Shown here in pieces: positions 25,224 to 32,935 of a stretch of DNA of 34,200 bases; position 1 is the first letter of the stretch, and every line of letters starts with the position of its first letter. Origin of the DNA: Planctomycetaceae bacterium (GTDB lineage Bacteria > Planctomycetota > Planctomycetia > Pirellulales > Thermoguttaceae). The notes under the pieces were generated by a model that did not search any database, was not told where the DNA came from, and saw only the letters and a list, made by a program, of their open reading frames with translations. The position numbers and the translations under genes were made by a program. The DNA lies in NCBI GenBank assembly GCA_031256755.1, contig JAIRPZ010000319.1:1-34200 (forward strand), given 5' to 3'.

Positions 25224-26297
25224 TTATGCGGCTTTGCCGGTTTCCTTCGCAGCGGCAGAAGTTGCGGAAGTTAAAGCCGGCTGATGAACATCAAATCCGT
25301 TTTCTTCCTGTACAACGAACAGCGGACGATGTTTCGTTTCCAGATAAATGCGTCCGACATATTCGCCGAGGATGCCGAGTGCAATCAACTGCATTCCGCC
25401 GAGGAAAGATATTGCCGCGATCAATGTCGGAAAGCCCGGCGTATCAATCCCGCGGAATACCGTGTCGGCAACGATGTACAGTCCGTAAAAAATACTGAAC
25501 ACCGCAACCGATAAACCGGTGTAAGTGATCCAGCGCAGCGGCATTGCCGAAAAACTGGTGATGCTGTCCATCGACAGTTTTATCAATTTGCTGAGCGAAA
25601 ACTTGGTTGTTCCGGCAAAACGCCGGTTCGTTTCAAACTCAAGACTCTGCTGCCGGAATCCTAACGATGAAACCATTGCACGGAGAAACCGGGATTGTTC
25701 ATTCATGGAATTGACGGTGTCGACAATTTTCCGGTCAAGCAGACGGTAATCGCAAAGTCCTTCCGGCATAGAAACTTCCGATAAGGAATTCAGGATTTTC
25801 CGAAATGCAGCCGACAAGAACCGCTTTACTGTACCGGTTTGCTTATCATATTTCCGAACGGTATAGACATAATCAATGCCGCTCTTCCAGAGTTGTACCA
25901 TTTGCGGGATCAATTCCGGCGGATGCTGCAAGTCGCTGTCCATCGTGATAACGGCATGTCCGCTTGCATATCTTAAACCGGCAGAAGTTGCCATTTGCAC
26001 ACCGAAATTCCGGCTGAACCGCACGATCTTGACACGGGCATCTTCGGCGTGAAGTTGTTTGAGAACGTTCCAAGTGTTGTCGGTACTGCCGTCATCAACG
26101 AGAATGATTTCCCAGTGGCGATGCAACTCGCCGGCAAAAACACCGTTGCTTAAAACATCACGGACAGTATTCACGAAAACGGCAATGCCGTCCGCTTCGT
26201 TAAACACAGGAGACACAACGGAAACGGCGGGCAGACGATTTTCTGTTAAATCAGATAAAGGAGTCAATCGGGACGGCGGATGAGATATGGACGGCAT
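25224..26297 (-). CDS. GT2 polyprenyl-phosphate glycosyltransferase (DPM1/ArnC/FlmF2-like)
   Basis: A 357-aa family 2 glycosyltransferase that links a nucleotide-activated sugar to undecaprenyl phosphate at the inner face of the membrane. The GT-A domain shows VSVVSPVFNEADGI, the nucleotide-binding ILVDDGSTDNT (Asp68, Asp69) and the metal-binding MDSDLQHPPE (Asp120, Asp122). RFSRNFGVQMATSAGL and DYRLLDRKIVDT are typical of the DPM1-like group. Two membrane helices lie near the C-terminus (about 250-310), followed by GEYVGRIYLETKHRP. The frame opens at 26375, but a strong promoter overlaps the ATG at 26336, so I use the ATG at 26297. It is the first gene of the operon with the GT39 and deacetylase genes. 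Confidence 0.9.
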   Translation of the reverse strand: MPSISHPPSRLTPLSDLTENRLPAVSVVSPVFNEADGIAVFVNTVRDVLSNGVFAGELHRHWEIILVDDGSTDNTWNVLKQLHAEDARVKIVRFSRNFGVQMATSAGLRYASGHAVITMDSDLQHPPELIPQMVQLWKSGIDYVYTVRKYDKQTGTVKRFLSAAFRKILNSLSEVSMPEGLCDYRLLDRKIVDTVNSMNEQSRFLRAMVSSLGFRQQSLEFETNRRFAGTTKFSLSKLIKLSMDSITSFSAMPLRWITYTGLSVAVFSIFYGLYIVADTVFRGIDTPGFPTLIAAISFLGGMQLIALGILGEYVGRIYLETKHRPLFVVQEENGFDVHQPALTSATSAAAKETGKAA

Positions 26298-26325
26298 CGG
26301 TGCGCTATGATTAGATAACCGGCGG

Positions 26326-26354
26326 ACAATAATCATGCAGCGGCGGTATGTCAA
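26326..26354 (-). promoter_or_regulatory. Promoter of the GT2-GT39-deacetylase operon
   Basis: On the minus strand a perfect TTGACA (26349-26354), 17 bp and TATTGT (26326-26331). The predicted transcript start is near 26319, which leaves the ATG at 26297 as the first usable start. It is divergent from the gltD-type promoter about 90 bp away. Confidence 0.7.
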
Positions 26355-26446
26355 GGGCAATACGCCGTTCCGCACGTTTTGCCGGCACCGGTTTACTCGC
26401 CGACCGTTGCCGGCGATACAGAAAATCCGATTCCGTATCGAATCCC

Positions 26447-26475
26447 CTGACTTTTTCAGCCACTTATGTTATAAT
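26447..26475 (+). promoter_or_regulatory. Promoter of the GltD/NfnB-type gene
   Basis: CTGACT (26447-26452), 17 bp and a perfect TATAAT (26470-26475). An in-frame ATG (26474) lies within the -10 box, so the real start must be further down. Confidence 0.7.
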
Positions 26476-26539
26476 GTTTGGACGATTTCGTTTTTGTGTT
26501 CCGCTGCTTAATTTCCGTCTAAAATATCTCCTGCGTTTT

Positions 26540-27961
26540 ATGTCTCCGCCTTCCAGCCGAATTCCGATGCCTGAACAGCCGCCGGAGGTTCGGAAAAAAA
26601 ACTTTCTTGAAGTGCCGCTCGGCTACTCTCCTGAAGCCGCTCAAGCCGAAGCCGCCCGGTGTATTCAATGCAGGAAGCCGGGCTGTATGAACGGCTGCCC
26701 TGTCGGTGTTAAAATTCCTGAATTTCTTAAACTCCTGAAAGAAGGCCGCTTTGCTGAAGCCGCCCGAAAGATAAAGGAAACCAATGCTCTTCCCGCCGTC
26801 TGCGGAAGAGTTTGTCCACAGGAGTCGCAATGCGAGTCCCAGTGTATCCTCGGCAAAAAAGGGGAACCCGTTGCCATCGGACGATGCGAAAGATTTGCAG
26901 CGGACAATGAAAGGGAACACTGCGGACAGCAGGCAGCGGACAGTGAACCGCAGCCGCTGACCGTTGAACGCCGGCTGTCTGCCGCACAAAAAGTTGCCGT
27001 TATCGGAGCGGGTCCTGCCGGATTAACCGTTGCCGGCGATCTCCTCCGGCTTGGCTATGAAATAACGGTTTTTGAAGCGTTTCACAAAGCCGGCGGTGTG
27101 CTGATGTACGGCATACCGGAATTTCGGCTTCCGAAAAAAATTGTCGACCATGAAATTGCCGGACTTGTCAAACTCGGCGTGAAAATCGAATTGAATCAGG
27201 TCATCGGCAAAACGATCACGATTGACGAACTGCTGAACGAAGACGGTTTTTCTGCGGTTTTTATCGGTGTCGGGGCGGGCTTACCCATGTTTCTTCATTT
27301 GCCCGGTGAAGATTTAGGCGGCATTTACGCAGCCAATGAATATCTGACCCGCAGCAATCTGATGAAAGCGTATCAGTTTCCTGCGGTTGATACGCCGATT
27401 GCCCGCGGCAAACATGTCTGCGTTGTCGGCGGCGGCAATGTCGCAATGGATGCGGCACGTACCGCAATCCGGCTCGGTGCGGAATCGGTCAAAATCGTCT
27501 ATCGGCGGTCGCGTGCCGAACTGCCTGCCCGCACCGAAGAAATTCACCATGCAGAAGAAGAGGGTGTCGAATTTTTGTTTTTGACCAATCCGCAACAATA
27601 TCTCGGCAACAGTCAGGGAATGGTACGGGCAATGGTGTGCGATAAAATGGAACTTGGCGAACCGGACGCGTCGGGACGGCGGCGACCGGTGAAGGTACCG
27701 GATTCCGAATTTGAATTGGAAACGGATTGTGTGATTGTCGCCGCAGGAGCGTTGGCGAATCCGCTCTTGACGAAAAACACGCCGGGTTTGGAACTGGACA
27801 AACGGGGCTACATTGTTGCAGACGAAAAAGGACGGACAAGCCGGAAAAACGTTTGGGCAGGAGGCGACATTGTTACCGGTTCGGCAACGGTTATTCTCGC
27901 AATGGGTGCGGGAAAAATGGCCGCAAAAGATATCCATGACACGCTGTCAGGCGGGAAATAA
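26540..27961 (+). CDS. gltD: GltD/NfnB-type NAD(P)H flavin oxidoreductase (glutamate synthase small-subunit family)
   Basis: A 473-aa flavoprotein with two dinucleotide-binding folds and N-terminal cysteine-rich 4Fe-4S motifs. It passes electrons from NAD(P)H to a partner such as GltB. Visible features: cysteines 41, 44, 49 and 53 (CIQCRKPGCMNGC), 88, 92, 98 and 102 (CGRVCPQESQCESQC), the FAD site IGAGPAGLTVAG (155-166), the NAD(P) site VVGGGNVAMDAART, and the closing AGGDIVTGSATVILAMGAGKMAA. The overall type matches the homotetrameric gltA/NfnB subgroup rather than the longer E. coli GltD. The start at 26540 keeps the RIPMPEQPPEVRKKNF segment that family members share; 26567 is the alternative. 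gltB is about 19 kb away and no NfnA is visible, so pairing with GltB is an inference. Confidence 0.88.
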   Translation: MSPPSSRIPMPEQPPEVRKKNFLEVPLGYSPEAAQAEAARCIQCRKPGCMNGCPVGVKIPEFLKLLKEGRFAEAARKIKETNALPAVCGRVCPQESQCESQCILGKKGEPVAIGRCERFAADNEREHCGQQAADSEPQPLTVERRLSAAQKVAVIGAGPAGLTVAGDLLRLGYEITVFEAFHKAGGVLMYGIPEFRLPKKIVDHEIAGLVKLGVKIELNQVIGKTITIDELLNEDGFSAVFIGVGAGLPMFLHLPGEDLGGIYAANEYLTRSNLMKAYQFPAVDTPIARGKHVCVVGGGNVAMDAARTAIRLGAESVKIVYRRSRAELPARTEEIHHAEEEGVEFLFLTNPQQYLGNSQGMVRAMVCDKMELGEPDASGRRRPVKVPDSEFELETDCVIVAAGALANPLLTKNTPGLELDKRGYIVADEKGRTSRKNVWAGGDIVTGSATVILAMGAGKMAAKDIHDTLSGGK

Positions 27962-28005
27962 AGGATTAAGAATTGGCTCTTTTCTGTTTCCGGTCCGGTT
28001 TGATT

Positions 28006-29289
28006 TCAGCCGGACACACCGGCCGATGTTTGCCGGACGGCGGCGGCGAAACCTTCGATTTCAACCAGCAATTCAGGACGGCATACATCCGCAATAACGT
28101 AAAGAATCGGTACGTCCGGCAGCCGTTGTTCACACACTGCCCGGACTGCCGCCAATTCCGCCGGACGTTTCACATAGACCCGGACACATTCCATATTGCA
28201 AAGCGAACATTCGAAACCGCCGATTCCGTGCCGGGCAAGATTACTGCCGCTGATCAATGCCGCAATGTTATCAAGTGTCTGCTCTGTTTGTTTGACTGGG
28301 TCTTCGGGATACCGGCTTTCGGAATTCGTAATACTTGCCGTCCCGGAAACATAAATTAAACAGCCGCCGTCTGCCTGCACCGCCATGGCTCTGGAAAATT
28401 TCGGACTCTGCGGACTATACACTTTGCCGTAATCAAATGCCGAAGTTTGATTCGGATTTTCCAGCGGGACAACGATGACATCTTTCCGTTTTGTATCAAA
28501 CGCTACCGCACCGATGACAACATCGGCATCATCCGCTCCGATGCCGGTACTTGCCGGATAAACGACACCCCGATACGGCTTCGGCAAATGCTTTGTCAAA
28601 AATTGTGTCTTGCCGAAAAAATCGGTTCTCGCCCGATTCAATTCTTTATACCGCTGTGTTTTTCCTTCCGGCAGAACAAGATGTCCCTGATAAATCCATG
28701 TCCGAATGACTTGATCGAGCCGGAATTTATTTTTTTTCAGTTGTTTGCCGAGTTGCCCGAAAGCGGAGAGCGATCGGTTATAAGCCCCGACGCAGGACGG
28801 TTCGGCATGGAATCCGCCGCCGAAAAACCATCGCATGCCGTCAAATTCAATGATGGTAACCCGTTCCGGCAGCGGCGTTGAACAGACAACTTTATGTCTG
28901 ACAGCCGGTTTTTCGGAAATAGCCCATATTTCAACGGCAATGACTTTTCCGCTTGCCGGGGCTTGGGGAACATACATAACGGCACCGGGCGGAAAGGAAA
29001 GCATTTCTGAAGCAATTTGCCGGACAAGTTCAACTTTGCCGATGTCGGCAATGAAAAATTGGCACATGAGGGCGGCGTTTTTAGCGAATCCCTCTTTTTG
29101 AGCGGTTTTTTTGCAATTTTCGAGAAGATTACGGATTTGGCGGGGATAATCGGGAACGGTTTCGCCGTGTCCTTGCGTATCGCTTTGACAGGTAAAATTC
29201 TCTTCGGGTTCGCCGACAAGAAACATTTGCCGCGAATTTCCCATCGGAACGACCGAATAGGAAATTCCCTGTTTGTTTTGATTCCGCAT
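28006..29289 (-). CDS. RidA/YjgF-fold protein resembling chorismatases (FkbO/Hyg5/XanB2-like)
   Basis: A 427-aa protein with an N-terminal half of unclear fold (SYSVVPMGNSRQMFLVGEPEE at the start, given only in part) and a C-terminal YjgF/RidA-type domain. The segments YRGVVYPASTGIGADDADVVIGAVAF, FDYGKVYSPQSPKFSRAMAV and GCLIYVSGTASITNSESRYPEDPVKQTEQTLDNI are in the style of chorismatases, which hydrolyse chorismate to hydroxybenzoates, and of large planctomycete Rid proteins (motifs described from memory). The ATG at 29289 follows a TATATT immediately; a later in-frame ATG at 29244 is possible but would remove conserved-looking residues. A good promoter lies at 29341-29369. The ketoacyl-synthase-like gene lies upstream on the same strand, with a terminator between them. 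Chorismatase activity is unproven. Confidence 0.65.
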   Translation of the reverse strand: MRNQNKQGISYSVVPMGNSRQMFLVGEPEENFTCQSDTQGHGETVPDYPRQIRNLLENCKKTAQKEGFAKNAALMCQFFIADIGKVELVRQIASEMLSFPPGAVMYVPQAPASGKVIAVEIWAISEKPAVRHKVVCSTPLPERVTIIEFDGMRWFFGGGFHAEPSCVGAYNRSLSAFGQLGKQLKKNKFRLDQVIRTWIYQGHLVLPEGKTQRYKELNRARTDFFGKTQFLTKHLPKPYRGVVYPASTGIGADDADVVIGAVAFDTKRKDVIVVPLENPNQTSAFDYGKVYSPQSPKFSRAMAVQADGGCLIYVSGTASITNSESRYPEDPVKQTEQTLDNIAALISGSNLARHGIGGFECSLCNMECVRVYVKRPAELAAVRAVCEQRLPDVPILYVIADVCRPELLVEIEGFAAAVRQTSAGVSG

Positions 29290-29340
29290 AATATAACCCC
29301 GGCGGTCCGGGCAATCCGAAATATCTCCCCCCTTATCGGC

Positions 29341-29369
29341 ATTTTAATACAAATTTTTCAGTAAATCAA
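29341..29369 (-). promoter_or_regulatory. Promoter of the RidA/chorismatase-like gene
   Basis: On the minus strand TTGATT (29364-29369), 17 bp and TAAAAT (29341-29346). An AAGGGGGGAG ribosome-site-like string lies about 35-40 nt upstream of the ATG at 29289, further than usual. Confidence 0.6.
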
Positions 29370-29431
29370 GAAACCGGAAGGAATCGGTGCCAGCGGCAAG
29401 GTTTTGCGCAGAATACATTGTTTTTTGCGGC

Positions 29432-29450
29432 AAAAACCGCAAAGCGGCTT
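29432..29450 (-). terminator. Intrinsic terminator overlapping the ketoacyl-synthase-like stop codon
   Basis: On the minus strand aagccgc-ttt-gcggttt forms a 7-bp stem with one G-T pair and ends in TTTTT. The hairpin includes the stop codon at 29449-29451. It would separate this transcript from the RidA/chorismatase-like gene. Confidence 0.5.
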
Positions 29451-30783
29451 ATTTTGTCAGCACAACCGCAAACGCCCGGCCTTGACGGGTTTGATTCATT
29501 TTGAGAATGGCTGACGATTTCAGCGGCTGTGATTTCCCATGAACTACGTTAATCGGACAGTCCGCCGCCGTGGTGTCGTGATTTCGGGTCGGCGGAATCA
29601 CGCCGGTCTCCAAAGCCAGCACCGCCGCCGCCAATTCCACCGCACCCGTCCCGCTCCCCAAATCGCCAAAGTTCCCCTTCGTTGCCGAAACCGGCACGTC
29701 TCCCAAAACAGTCCGAATCGATTCCGCCTCAATTCGGTCGTCATACGCTGATCCCAAACCGTCCGGGTTCACCAAACCAATGTCCGCCGGTTTCAAATCA
29801 GCACGTTTCAACGCCAGTTCCATTGACCGCCGGATCGCCGCTCCAAACGGGAGACAACCGCCTTGCGGTTCTAACGATCCGTCAGAAACAGCCCACTGTC
29901 CGCCCGCAAATGCCGGTTCATTCGTTTCGGCAAATCCTTTGACGGCTGCATAGATTTTTGCGCCGCGCGCTTCAGCATGTTCCCTGCTTTCGAGAACAAA
30001 CGCCCCGGAACCTTCCCCCATCACTCTGCCGCAACGGTCTGCATCAAACGGGCGGGGAACCCGGCACGGATCCATTTGACGCGGTGCCACCGAAAAATAG
30101 GACTTTGCCCGCGTTTGGAAATCCTGATTGGCACGATTTCCGCAGCCGCCGCCGATCATTACGTCCGCTCTGCCGGTTTCAATGGTTCGGACGGCTTCAA
30201 TGATTGCCGCCAAACTCGATCCCCGGCACAGCGTAATCGAATTGCTCGGCCCCCGGGCATCAAGACCAATACAAATTTGGCACGCCGGCATATTCGGCAG
30301 AAATTTAAGCATCCACAGCGGAAAAATCTTTTCCATTGCGTCTGTACCCCAGCGGGAAAAATTGTATGTTCCCCTGCCGGTACGGTCTGTTTCGATACCG
30401 GCACGGTACGTGTCAAGTTGCATATCAATTTCGGCACCGATCAAGTCAGAACCGAAAACCACTCCGAACCGGTCCGGATCGACATTCCGCCCCTCTTCTT
30501 CGGTGACGAGACCGGCATCCCGACAAGCAAGACAAGCGGAAACAAAAGCGAGTTGAATGTCCCGGCTCATCACTTTGATATTTTTCCGGGGCTTGACGTA
30601 GTCCTTCGCATGAAATTCAGGAACTTCGCTCCCCATCGGACGGAGATTTTCGTCAGCCGTTTCGATGTTGAGAAAACCGACACCGCTCTTTTGTTCGAGC
30701 AGGGCGTTCCAAAACGTATCCTTGTCGATGCCGACCGGGGCAAGAACTCCAAGACCGGTCAAGACGGCTTCTCGTTTGGACAT
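29449..30783 (-). CDS. Beta-ketoacyl-synthase-like protein lacking the catalytic histidines
   Basis: A 444-aa thiolase-fold protein of the FabF/KAS family (start AVLTGLGVLAPVGIDKDTFW). The active-site cysteine position is filled (Cys186 in NSITLCRGSSLAAI). The first catalytic His, normally in an N-x-HGT motif, is replaced: NPDGLGSAYDD has Asp341. The second, normally in a K-x-x-x-GH motif, reads TKGNFGDLGSGTGA, with Asn371 after the glycine. Other landmarks are normal: RPFDADRCGRVMGEGSGAFVLE and ALETGVIPPTRN. Without the His pair, decarboxylative condensation as in FabF is unlikely. A chain-length-factor-like, acyltransferase or non-decarboxylating role is possible, and I recall planctomycete relatives with Asn at the second position. 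It lies 76 bp behind pgsA on the same strand and upstream of the chorismatase-like gene. Confidence 0.82.
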   Translation of the reverse strand: MSKREAVLTGLGVLAPVGIDKDTFWNALLEQKSGVGFLNIETADENLRPMGSEVPEFHAKDYVKPRKNIKVMSRDIQLAFVSACLACRDAGLVTEEEGRNVDPDRFGVVFGSDLIGAEIDMQLDTYRAGIETDRTGRGTYNFSRWGTDAMEKIFPLWMLKFLPNMPACQICIGLDARGPSNSITLCRGSSLAAIIEAVRTIETGRADVMIGGGCGNRANQDFQTRAKSYFSVAPRQMDPCRVPRPFDADRCGRVMGEGSGAFVLESREHAEARGAKIYAAVKGFAETNEPAFAGGQWAVSDGSLEPQGGCLPFGAAIRRSMELALKRADLKPADIGLVNPDGLGSAYDDRIEAESIRTVLGDVPVSATKGNFGDLGSGTGAVELAAAVLALETGVIPPTRNHDTTAADCPINVVHGKSQPLKSSAILKMNQTRQGRAFAVVLTK

Positions 30784-30859
30784 TAGGCAGGGAAATAAGG
30801 GCGATGAAATATCACTTTATTCTATCACAAAAACAGAAAAAGTGCAGCAGGCGGGGAAA

Positions 30860-31600
30860 TCAGGTTCCCCGGTTCGGCATTTTTTCGAGACGGCGTTCAT
30901 GCTGTTTGCGGAGCATTCGTGCCGCATTGATACAGTAATCAAGCCCGGAGAGCAAAGTGATGCCGATTGTCATCCACAAGGACACAAGCATGGCAAAGAA
31001 AATATATTTCCGCCACAACCTCGTTCCCATTACATAGTCAAGACCGTAAGCCAATACGGTTTTTGTTTGAGCGGCAACATCCGGGCGGTAAAACTGCTGC
31101 ACCATCAGTTCTGTGCCGCGGTCATTCACGATGTTCCACTCGGCACCGCCGGCAAGATAAAGGAGACAGGCGGCAACGGCAATGCACTGTAAAGCCATTT
31201 TCCATTTTCCGATCCATTTTGCGGAAAAGTCGCCGCCGGCGGCTTCCACAAAGGCACGAAGCGAAGTGACGAGCAGTTCCCGTCCGAGGATCACGACAAC
31301 CATCCATGCTTGCAGCATCAGCCAATAAGGATAGCCCCCGCGGTCAAACGTTAATTCAGGGATAGTCAGAAGGCACGTAAATACACCGCAAATCAGGAAT
31401 TTGTCTGCAAACGGATCCATCACACGCCCGAAAACGGTGATTTGTTTGAAATGTCTTGCCCACCAGCCGTCCAAAAAATCTGTGGCCACTGCCAAAAGGA
31501 AAAACAGAAGCGCGAAATCGTAACGGTGCAATCCGATCAGTATAAAGGTGATGACGGCAAAAAACACGCGAAAAATTGTCAGTGTATTCGGAACGTTCAT
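30860..31600 (-). CDS. pgsA: CDP-diacylglycerol-glycerol-3-phosphate phosphatidyltransferase
   Basis: Membrane enzyme of the CDP-alcohol phosphatidyltransferase family, making phosphatidylglycerol phosphate from CDP-diacylglycerol and glycerol 3-phosphate (246 aa). The full family signature D-x2-D-G-x2-A-R-x8-G-x3-D-x3-D is present at residues 41-66 (DFLDGWWARHF, then GRVMDPFADK). The N-terminal MNVPNTLTIFRVFFAVI is typical of PgsA, so the ATG at 31600 is used; the open frame runs back to 31942 across the divergent CYTH gene. An insert of about 50 residues near 165-215 (AEWNIVNDRGTELMVQQ) is longer than in common PgsA proteins. The ketoacyl-synthase-like gene follows 76 bp downstream. CDP-alcohol specificity is inferred. 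Confidence 0.88.
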   Translation of the reverse strand: MNVPNTLTIFRVFFAVITFILIGLHRYDFALLFFLLAVATDFLDGWWARHFKQITVFGRVMDPFADKFLICGVFTCLLTIPELTFDRGGYPYWLMLQAWMVVVILGRELLVTSLRAFVEAAGGDFSAKWIGKWKMALQCIAVAACLLYLAGGAEWNIVNDRGTELMVQQFYRPDVAAQTKTVLAYGLDYVMGTRLWRKYIFFAMLVSLWMTIGITLLSGLDYCINAARMLRKQHERRLEKMPNRGT

Positions 31601-31761
31601 AAAGAATTCTTCATTACAGCAATCAAAATCTTTGCCGCCATGATAACAATTTCGGGTTAAAATGGTAGACCTGTTGCGGATTTTCGTTTTCCCGGTGCAA
31701 ACCCGTACCCGTTGTGTGCTGATGAGTGTCCGGGCGGCGTGCCGCCGCACCGCCGAAATGG

Positions 31762-31767
31762 TATAAT
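31762..31767 (+). promoter_or_regulatory. -10 box of the CYTH gene
   Basis: A perfect TATAAT with a weak -35 region. A second TATAAT at 31810-31815 overlaps the CYTH ATG. The upstream box gives a normal leader of about 40 nt. Confidence 0.4.
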
Positions 31768-31813
31768 CGGGCAACACGACCGCGAAACCGCATTTTGCAT
31801 CGGACTGCGTATA

Positions 31814-32401
31814 ATGAACCTTTTTGAAGTCGAAATCAAATTTCAAGTCGAAGATACGGCAGAATTGGAACGTCAACTCCGGGACTTTGGTTTTCCCGAA
31901 TTCGGCAGACAAGTCAAAGAAACAGACACCTTCTTTCGCCATCCGGTTCGGGATTTTGCCGAAACTGATGAATGTCTCCGATTGCGGAAACGAAAATATG
32001 CAGACCGAAAACCGGAGTTTTACCTCACTTATAAAGGACCGAAAATTGATACCGAAACGAAAACTCGTCAGGAAATTGAAATGCCGGTGGAAGACCCGCA
32101 GACATTGGAAAGTATTTTAACCGTACTGGGTTTCATTCCGGCGGCAAAAATCGCCAAATTCCGGCGGCGGGCAGCAACGACCGTTGAAGGACGGCTGATT
32201 GAAGCCGTATTGGACGAACTGCCGGATTTACCGCTGGAAAAACAATTTTTTATTGAATTGGAAACGTTAGCCGGTGAACATGAAGTGGCGATGTGCCGGC
32301 AACTGCTGCGGAACATTGCTGCTGAACTCGGTTTGAAAGAATCCATTCGGACAAGTTATTTGCGGCTGATACAAGAAGTTCGTGCGGATGTTTTGACATA
32401 G
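31814..32401 (+). CDS. CYTH-domain protein (class IV adenylate cyclase/triphosphatase fold)
   Basis: A 195-aa CYTH protein, a tunnel-fold family that acts on triphosphates (CyaB-type adenylate cyclases, thiamine triphosphatases, inorganic triphosphatases). The opening MNLFEVEIKFQV carries the ExExK signature (Glu5, Glu7, Lys9). CLRLRKRKY, FYLTYKGPKID and TRQEIEM provide the basic and acidic residues that line the tunnel. AKFRRRAAT, VEGRLIEAVLDELPDL and FIELET complete the barrel. The start is set by the ExExK motif, which must lie at the N-terminus; the upstream frame to 31712 has no family sequence. It is divergent from pgsA with 213 bp between them, including a GC-rich hairpin at 31733-31746. 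Substrate unknown. Confidence 0.88.
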   Translation: MNLFEVEIKFQVEDTAELERQLRDFGFPEFGRQVKETDTFFRHPVRDFAETDECLRLRKRKYADRKPEFYLTYKGPKIDTETKTRQEIEMPVEDPQTLESILTVLGFIPAAKIAKFRRRAATTVEGRLIEAVLDELPDLPLEKQFFIELETLAGEHEVAMCRQLLRNIAAELGLKESIRTSYLRLIQEVRADVLT

Positions 32402-32477
32402 TGTCTGTCCGATCAATGACCGCCGCCAAGTTTTTCCCCGCAACGGAACAATTTCCATTTTCCGCCGCACAGGGGGG

Positions 32478-32505
32478 TTGACAAGTCCGGGAAAGCCCTT
32501 ATAAT
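32478..32505 (+). promoter_or_regulatory. Near-consensus promoter of the prepilin-like gene
   Basis: A perfect TTGACA (32478-32483), 16 bp and a perfect TATAAT (32500-32505), the best promoter match in the window. The transcript would start near 32512, about 420 nt before the chosen start codon. Confidence 0.75.
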
Positions 32506-32511
32506 GCTTGC

Positions 32512-32935
32512 AATTTTAGTTTTCAGAACGTTTCCTTTGAGTCAAACGCTTACAAAATCTCCTTTCGGCGGTTTTCATGCCACAGGAAAATCAACTCCGC
32601 CGGAGAAAATAAAACATGACGGCGGAGGCGGTTTTTCCGACAGTTCGCCCCGTTTAATAACGTGTTTTCTTTTGCCCCTCCGCACGTTAAAATTCCGTCT
32701 TTTGTTAACGTTGTTCATTACGTTATTGAATTTATTCTTCTTTTGTCTCTGCTCTTTCTTTTTTCTTCCGCGTTTCTCGCCGTTTTTCCTTTTGTCTTTC
32801 TCTGCGGCTGACTCCTTATCCTTTCCTGCGGTTTTCCGCAGCACCATCGCACAAACAGTGTCCCGGCTGTTTCCTCGGGAAAACTTACTTGACCGCAGAT
32901 TTTTCTGCAAAACTTTAACCCACTGGAGATTTTTT
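32512..32935 (+). promoter_or_regulatory. Long structured leader of the prepilin-like gene
   Basis: About 420 nt between promoter and start codon. An 8-bp stem ctccgccg (32595-32602)/cggcggag (32620-32627) with a 17-nt loop is followed closely by gcggttttt, which is terminator-like. The left arm can instead pair locally as ctcc/ggag (32595-32598 with 32602-32605), an exclusive alternative. Further hairpins are at 32826-32841 (ctgcgg/ccgcag) and 32895-32908. The middle is strongly T/C-rich. The frame of the gene is open throughout the leader back to 32504, but I see no in-frame ATG between the transcript start and 32936. No known riboswitch was recognised. Confidence 0.4.

Noticed and set aside
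27991..28014. Inverted repeat gtccgg/ccggac between the convergent GltD-type and RidA-type genes as a terminator
   Set aside because: An 11-nt loop and no U-tract on either side; too weak to call.
29977..30786. 269-aa plus-strand open frame opposite the ketoacyl-synthase-like gene
   Set aside because: It mirrors a clear protein family on the other strand, has no domain pattern and no ribosome site; it results from the codon bias of the real gene.
31601..31942. 114-residue upstream extension of pgsA
   Set aside because: It overlaps the divergent CYTH gene and its promoter. PgsA family similarity begins at MNVPNTLTIFR.
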